From an uncultured Clostridia bacterium (GTDB lineage Bacteria > Bacillota > Clostridia > Christensenellales > UBA1242): a stretch of DNA of 64,000 nucleotides. The notes below the pieces were generated by a model that saw only the letters and a program-made list of their open reading frames with translations, searched no databases and was not told the DNA's origin. Where the stretch lies: positions 184,734 to 248,733 of the forward strand of contig CANSRZ010000001.1 of the NCBI GenBank assembly GCA_947649575.1. The letters are read 5' to 3'. The position numbers and the translations under genes are program-made. Positions 60,183 through 64,000 of this stretch are shown piece after piece; the first letter of the stretch is position 1, and every line of letters begins with the position of its first letter.

Positions 60183-62006
60183 TTAATCAATAATAGCCTT
60201 TATTCTTCTTATTCCGCTACTGCTTGCCTCTTCCTTAATTATCTTAAAATGATGCAACTCTTTGGTGTTTTCAGCGTGAGGGCCGCCGCAAATTTCCTTT
60301 GAAACATTGCCGATTGTGTAAACTTTAACTTCCTCACCATATTTATTTGTAAACACACCAAGCGCACCTGCTTCTTTTGCTTTATCATAAGACATAACTT
60401 CACAAACAACAGGGATTTCTTGTTTGATAACATCATTAACAAACTCTTCAAGCTCTTTAATTTCTTCTGGAGTCATTTTGTGGTCTAAGTTAAAGTCAAA
60501 ACGAAGTCTTTCAGGAGTTATGTTAGAACCCTTTTGAAAAACATTTTCGCCAAACATTTTGCGAAGCCCTGCAAGCATAATATGAGTTGCAGTGTGAAGA
60601 TATGCACTCTCTTTTGACGCATCAGCAAGTCCGCCTTTAAATTGACCAGCAGATGCCACACGTGATTTTTCTTGATGCTCTTCAAATGCTTTCTTAAAGC
60701 CATCTTCGTCAACAGTATAGCCGCGCTCTTGGGCAAGTTCTTTTGTAAGTTCAAACGGGAATCCAAAAGTATCATAAAGACGGAAGCATGCCTTGCCAGA
60801 AAGTTTATTTTCAACAATTTCACCCTCTTTGGCAAATTGTTTGTGTCTTTCAATTCCGTTTAAAACTTTGTCAAACTCTCTGTGTCCGTCCTCAATAGCT
60901 TTTGCAAATTTGTTAACTTCTTTTATAAGTTCATCCTTAATCTTTTCTTTGTTCTCTTTGATGTCAGCATAATCAATGCCATATTCGTCAGCATAAAGAG
61001 AAGCGATATTAACAAGCTCGTTTGTGTCAAGCCCAATATTTCTTGCGCAGTTTACAGCGCGACGGATAAAGCGTCTTAAAATATAGCCTTGCCCTACATT
61101 TGACGGAACAACTCCACGCTCGTCACCTAAAATAAAAGTTGCCGAACGGATATGGTCAGCGATAATGCGATAAGAACGTTTTGATTTTTCATTATCCAAA
61201 TAGCCAACACCTGCTTTTGAAGCGATATAGTCAATTGCACGCTTCAAACAACCGCTATCATACACGCTTTTTGCGCCATTAAGAACAGTGATAGTTCTTT
61301 CCAAACCCATTCCAGTGTCAATGTTTGGTCTGTCAAGTTTAACAGCTTTTTCGCCAGCATTTTCAACTTTATATTGCATAAAAACGTCGTTCCAAATTTC
61401 AAGATATTTTCCGCAGTCGCAGGCAGGCGAACAGTTTTCTCCGCAAGCAGGCTTGCCAGTATCATAAAACATTTCGGTATCAGGTCCGCAAGGGCCAACC
61501 CCTCCCCCGAGCGCCCACCAATTGTTTTCTTTTGGGAGGAAAAATACGCGTTTCATGCCAGCGTCAAGCCAAGCCTTCTGAGCAACTTCATCACTAGGAG
61601 CAACCTCGTCACCAGCAAAAACGCTTGTAGCCAAACGCTCAACAGGGATGTTTAAATATTCAGGACTGGTCAAAAATTCATAAGAAAGAGCAATCATTTC
61701 TTCCTTTGGGCAAGTTCCCAAAAACCAGTTGCCAAGCATTTCAAAACAGGTTAAGTGGCTATCGTCGCCAACCTCGTCAATATCACCCGTTCTTATGCAA
61801 CGTTGCACGTCAAAAATTTTATTCCCCGCAGGATGTTTCTCGCCAAGAAGATAAGGCACAAGTGGATGCATGCCAGCCGTTGTAAACAAAACAGTCGGAT
61901 CATTTTCAGGAATAATCGACGCTCCTGGAATGCGTTTAAAGCCATGTTTTTCAAAAAATTTAAACCATAAATTTTTAAGTTCTCTATCAGTCATAATTTT
62001 CTCCAT
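60183..62006 (-). CDS. alaS: Alanyl-tRNA synthetase, short form lacking the C-terminal C-Ala domain
   Basis: LFTTAGMHPLVPYLLGEKHP, DDSHLTCFEMLGNW, LHTATHIMLAGLRKMFG, CGGPHAENTKELHHFKIIKEEASSSGIRRIKAIID at the very C-terminus. Start may be internal. Confidence 0.93.
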   Translation of the reverse strand: MEKIMTDRELKNLWFKFFEKHGFKRIPGASIIPENDPTVLFTTAGMHPLVPYLLGEKHPAGNKIFDVQRCIRTGDIDEVGDDSHLTCFEMLGNWFLGTCPKEEMIALSYEFLTSPEYLNIPVERLATSVFAGDEVAPSDEVAQKAWLDAGMKRVFFLPKENNWWALGGGVGPCGPDTEMFYDTGKPACGENCSPACDCGKYLEIWNDVFMQYKVENAGEKAVKLDRPNIDTGMGLERTITVLNGAKSVYDSGCLKRAIDYIASKAGVGYLDNEKSKRSYRIIADHIRSATFILGDERGVVPSNVGQGYILRRFIRRAVNCARNIGLDTNELVNIASLYADEYGIDYADIKENKEKIKDELIKEVNKFAKAIEDGHREFDKVLNGIERHKQFAKEGEIVENKLSGKACFRLYDTFGFPFELTKELAQERGYTVDEDGFKKAFEEHQEKSRVASAGQFKGGLADASKESAYLHTATHIMLAGLRKMFGENVFQKGSNITPERLRFDFNLDHKMTPEEIKELEEFVNDVIKQEIPVVCEVMSYDKAKEAGALGVFTNKYGEEVKVYTIGNVSKEICGGPHAENTKELHHFKIIKEEASSSGIRRIKAIID

Positions 62007-62091
62007 TTAACTTTAAAAGTTTAGCACATTTTTATTTTAAAAGCAAGCAATAACATTAGGAATTTTTGTTAAATTGTAGTATAATTTTGAT

Positions 62092-62826
62092 ATGAAAAGA
62101 ATTTTAATTAAAATTGCATATGACGGCAGCAACTATTTTGGCTGGCAAAAGCAAGCGGGCAAGCCAACAATACAAGGCGAAATCGAAAAGGCGCTCGAAA
62201 TTTTACTGGCTCACCCTTGCGAGGTTTTTGGCTCAGGGAGAACTGATGCAGGAGTTCACGCGCTTGGACAGACCGCGCATTTTGATATGGACATAAATAT
62301 CCCCGTTTCAAAACTTGCAGACGTGATAAACAATCTACTGCCTGACGACATATCAATTATTGAAGCAAAAGAAGTGCCAGCAGATTTTCATGCAAGATTT
62401 TCAATAAAGAAAAAGTGCTATGAATATAAGGTTTATGTCGGCAAAAAGAAAGACCCGTTTTTGGCAAAATATTCTTCATGGGTCAAAGACGAACTCGACT
62501 TTGTCAAAATGGAAGAAGCCAAAAAACTTTTAATTGGCAAACATAACTTTAAAGGATTTTGTTCTTCAGCCACAGCCGTCAAAGACTTTGAAAGAGAAAT
62601 TTATTCCATTGAAATTGAAAAGAAAAAGAACTATATCTATTTCACCTTTGTAGGCAAAGGCTTTTTATACAACATGGTCAGAATTTTGGTGGGAACTTTA
62701 ATAGATATTGGCAGAGATAAACTAGACATATCAAACATATCCAAAGCGCTCAAAACAGGAGACCGCCAACTTGCAGGAGTAACTATGCCCCCCAATGGCC
62801 TTTATCTGAAATGGACTGAGTATTAA
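62092..62826 (+). CDS. truA: tRNA pseudouridine(38-40) synthase
   Basis: IKIAYDGSNYFGWQKQ, GSGRTDAGVHALGQTAHF, GFLYNMVRILVGTLIDIG. Confidence 0.97.
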   Translation: MKRILIKIAYDGSNYFGWQKQAGKPTIQGEIEKALEILLAHPCEVFGSGRTDAGVHALGQTAHFDMDINIPVSKLADVINNLLPDDISIIEAKEVPADFHARFSIKKKCYEYKVYVGKKKDPFLAKYSSWVKDELDFVKMEEAKKLLIGKHNFKGFCSSATAVKDFEREIYSIEIEKKKNYIYFTFVGKGFLYNMVRILVGTLIDIGRDKLDISNISKALKTGDRQLAGVTMPPNGLYLKWTEY

Positions 62827-62859
62827 TTTTTTAACAAAATTTAAACAATTTAACCAAAA

Positions 62860-62893
62860 TAAAAAACATTAAGCATAACGCTTAATGTTTTTT
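62860..62893. terminator. Bidirectional intrinsic terminator
   Basis: aaaaaACATTAAGCataacGCTTAATGTttttta. Confidence 0.85.
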
Positions 62894-62895
62894 AT

Positions 62896-64000
62896 TTAAA
62901 TCTTTATCCAGCCTTTGAAAGTTGTTGAAATATTAACCGCATCGCCAAACTCTGCCATCCAGAATAAAGCTTTTTGAATAGGCAACCCGTCGTGCATCTC
63001 ACCAGCCACACCAAACCCAGTAAAGGTGCCAGCTGTGTAATATTTTGATTGATTTATTACAGCAAAACAACTGTCAAAGCCAATTCCTGTGGTGTTTGAG
63101 CTTGCTTTTAATCCAACTCCCTTGTTGCTTGTTCCGATAAAACTGCAATTGACAATCGAAGCACTTGGATTGCTTGTTGTGCCTCCTCCAACTAATGCTC
63201 CAGATAAACTAGCATCCGCACTTAAAACCAAATTTGCTTTAACCAAACAGTCTTGCACAATCACTGTATAACTTTCTATACACGCGCCAACAATGCCACC
63301 AGCATTTCCGTTTGAAGTTGAAGTTTGTTCAACCTTGCCAACCGCAATACAATTTAAAACTTCACCCGCTTTTGCGCCTGCTATGCCGCCAACTGCCGAA
63401 TTGCCAGAAATATTGCCATAGTTAAAACAATTGCTGATTTTTGCTCCGCCATAGCCAACTATGCCGCCGATAAAATCTACGCCACTAATCACAGCACTAT
63501 TTGTACATTCCAAAACAGAACCACCGTCTGCACGCCCAGCAATGCTACCAACATTATTTGAATGTGATTTTATTTCTCCGCTTTTAACATGGCAATTGAT
63601 TATAGACGAGCCAATCGAATATCCAACAACGCCACCTGCGTTTGAACGCTTGCTGATTAAGTTTACATTTGTCAAAACAACATTTTTCACTGTTGAACTG
63701 TCAACAAAAGAAAATAATCCGCTTGCAGCAGCCCCTCCATCGTCAAAAGTAAATCTCATTCCGTCAATTTCAAAATTATTGCCGTCATAAGTCCCCTTAA
63801 ATCGATTATTAACTCCGCCAATTGGCACCCACTCATAGCCGCCTAAATTCAAGTTTTTTGTTTGTTTAAAATATTTACCTTCCAGCAAATCATTATTTAC
63901 ACATTTCTCGGCCAAACCTGCTAACTTTTCAGGTGTGTCAATCAAATATGGACTTGCTTCAGTCCCCTCGCCAGACCAAGAAGTGTCGGCAATTTCAACC
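62896..64000 (-). CDS. GLUG-repeat surface protein (paralog 3), 5' part beyond the window edge
   Basis: Frame stays open to 64000 (VEIADTSWSGEGTEASPYLIDTPEKLAGLAEK); GGIVGYGGAKISNCFNYGNISGNSAVGGIAG repeats. Confidence 0.88.
   Translation of the reverse strand, partial: VEIADTSWSGEGTEASPYLIDTPEKLAGLAEKCVNNDLLEGKYFKQTKNLNLGGYEWVPIGGVNNRFKGTYDGNNFEIDGMRFTFDDGGAAASGLFSFVDSSTVKNVVLTNVNLISKRSNAGGVVGYSIGSSIINCHVKSGEIKSHSNNVGSIAGRADGGSVLECTNSAVISGVDFIGGIVGYGGAKISNCFNYGNISGNSAVGGIAGAKAGEVLNCIAVGKVEQTSTSNGNAGGIVGACIESYTVIVQDCLVKANLVLSADASLSGALVGGGTTSNPSASIVNCSFIGTSNKGVGLKASSNTTGIGFDSCFAVINQSKYYTAGTFTGFGVAGEMHDGLPIQKALFWMAEFGDAVNISTTFKGWIKI

Overview
A low-GC, Firmicutes/Clostridia-like chromosomal window. 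Most of it is a housekeeping backbone: pgk, dus, an HU-like gene, rplI, rpmE, rpsF-ssb-rpsR, prfA with a fused DUF1385-like/PrmC gene, secA, ychF, mrnC-rlmB-sigH, a MetRS-like gene, trxB, rplM-rpsI, xth, alaS, truA and three tRNAs. Between these genes are lineage-specific loci. They include three GLUG-repeat surface proteins, a collagen-like protein, an 848-aa and a 2192-aa giant protein, a cluster of four small XRE regulators, a PP-loop ATPase with an overlapping small partner, and a dispersed intergenic palindrome family. The strongest unusual signal is at the GLUG genes. Three 9-nt G/C homopolymers occur in this AT-rich window, all beside these genes. One G9 tract lies in the membrane-anchor codons of a GLUG gene and puts it out of frame: 212 nt separate an upstream ATG, which has a good RBS and promoter, from the in-frame body, and one extra G restores a 2.66-kb ORF. 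A second G9 tract forms most of a 16-bp spacer between TTGACA and TATCAT upstream of another GLUG gene. Together they suggest a phase-variable surface-protein system with both translational and transcriptional switches. No database searches were run; family calls come from recognising motifs in the supplied translations.
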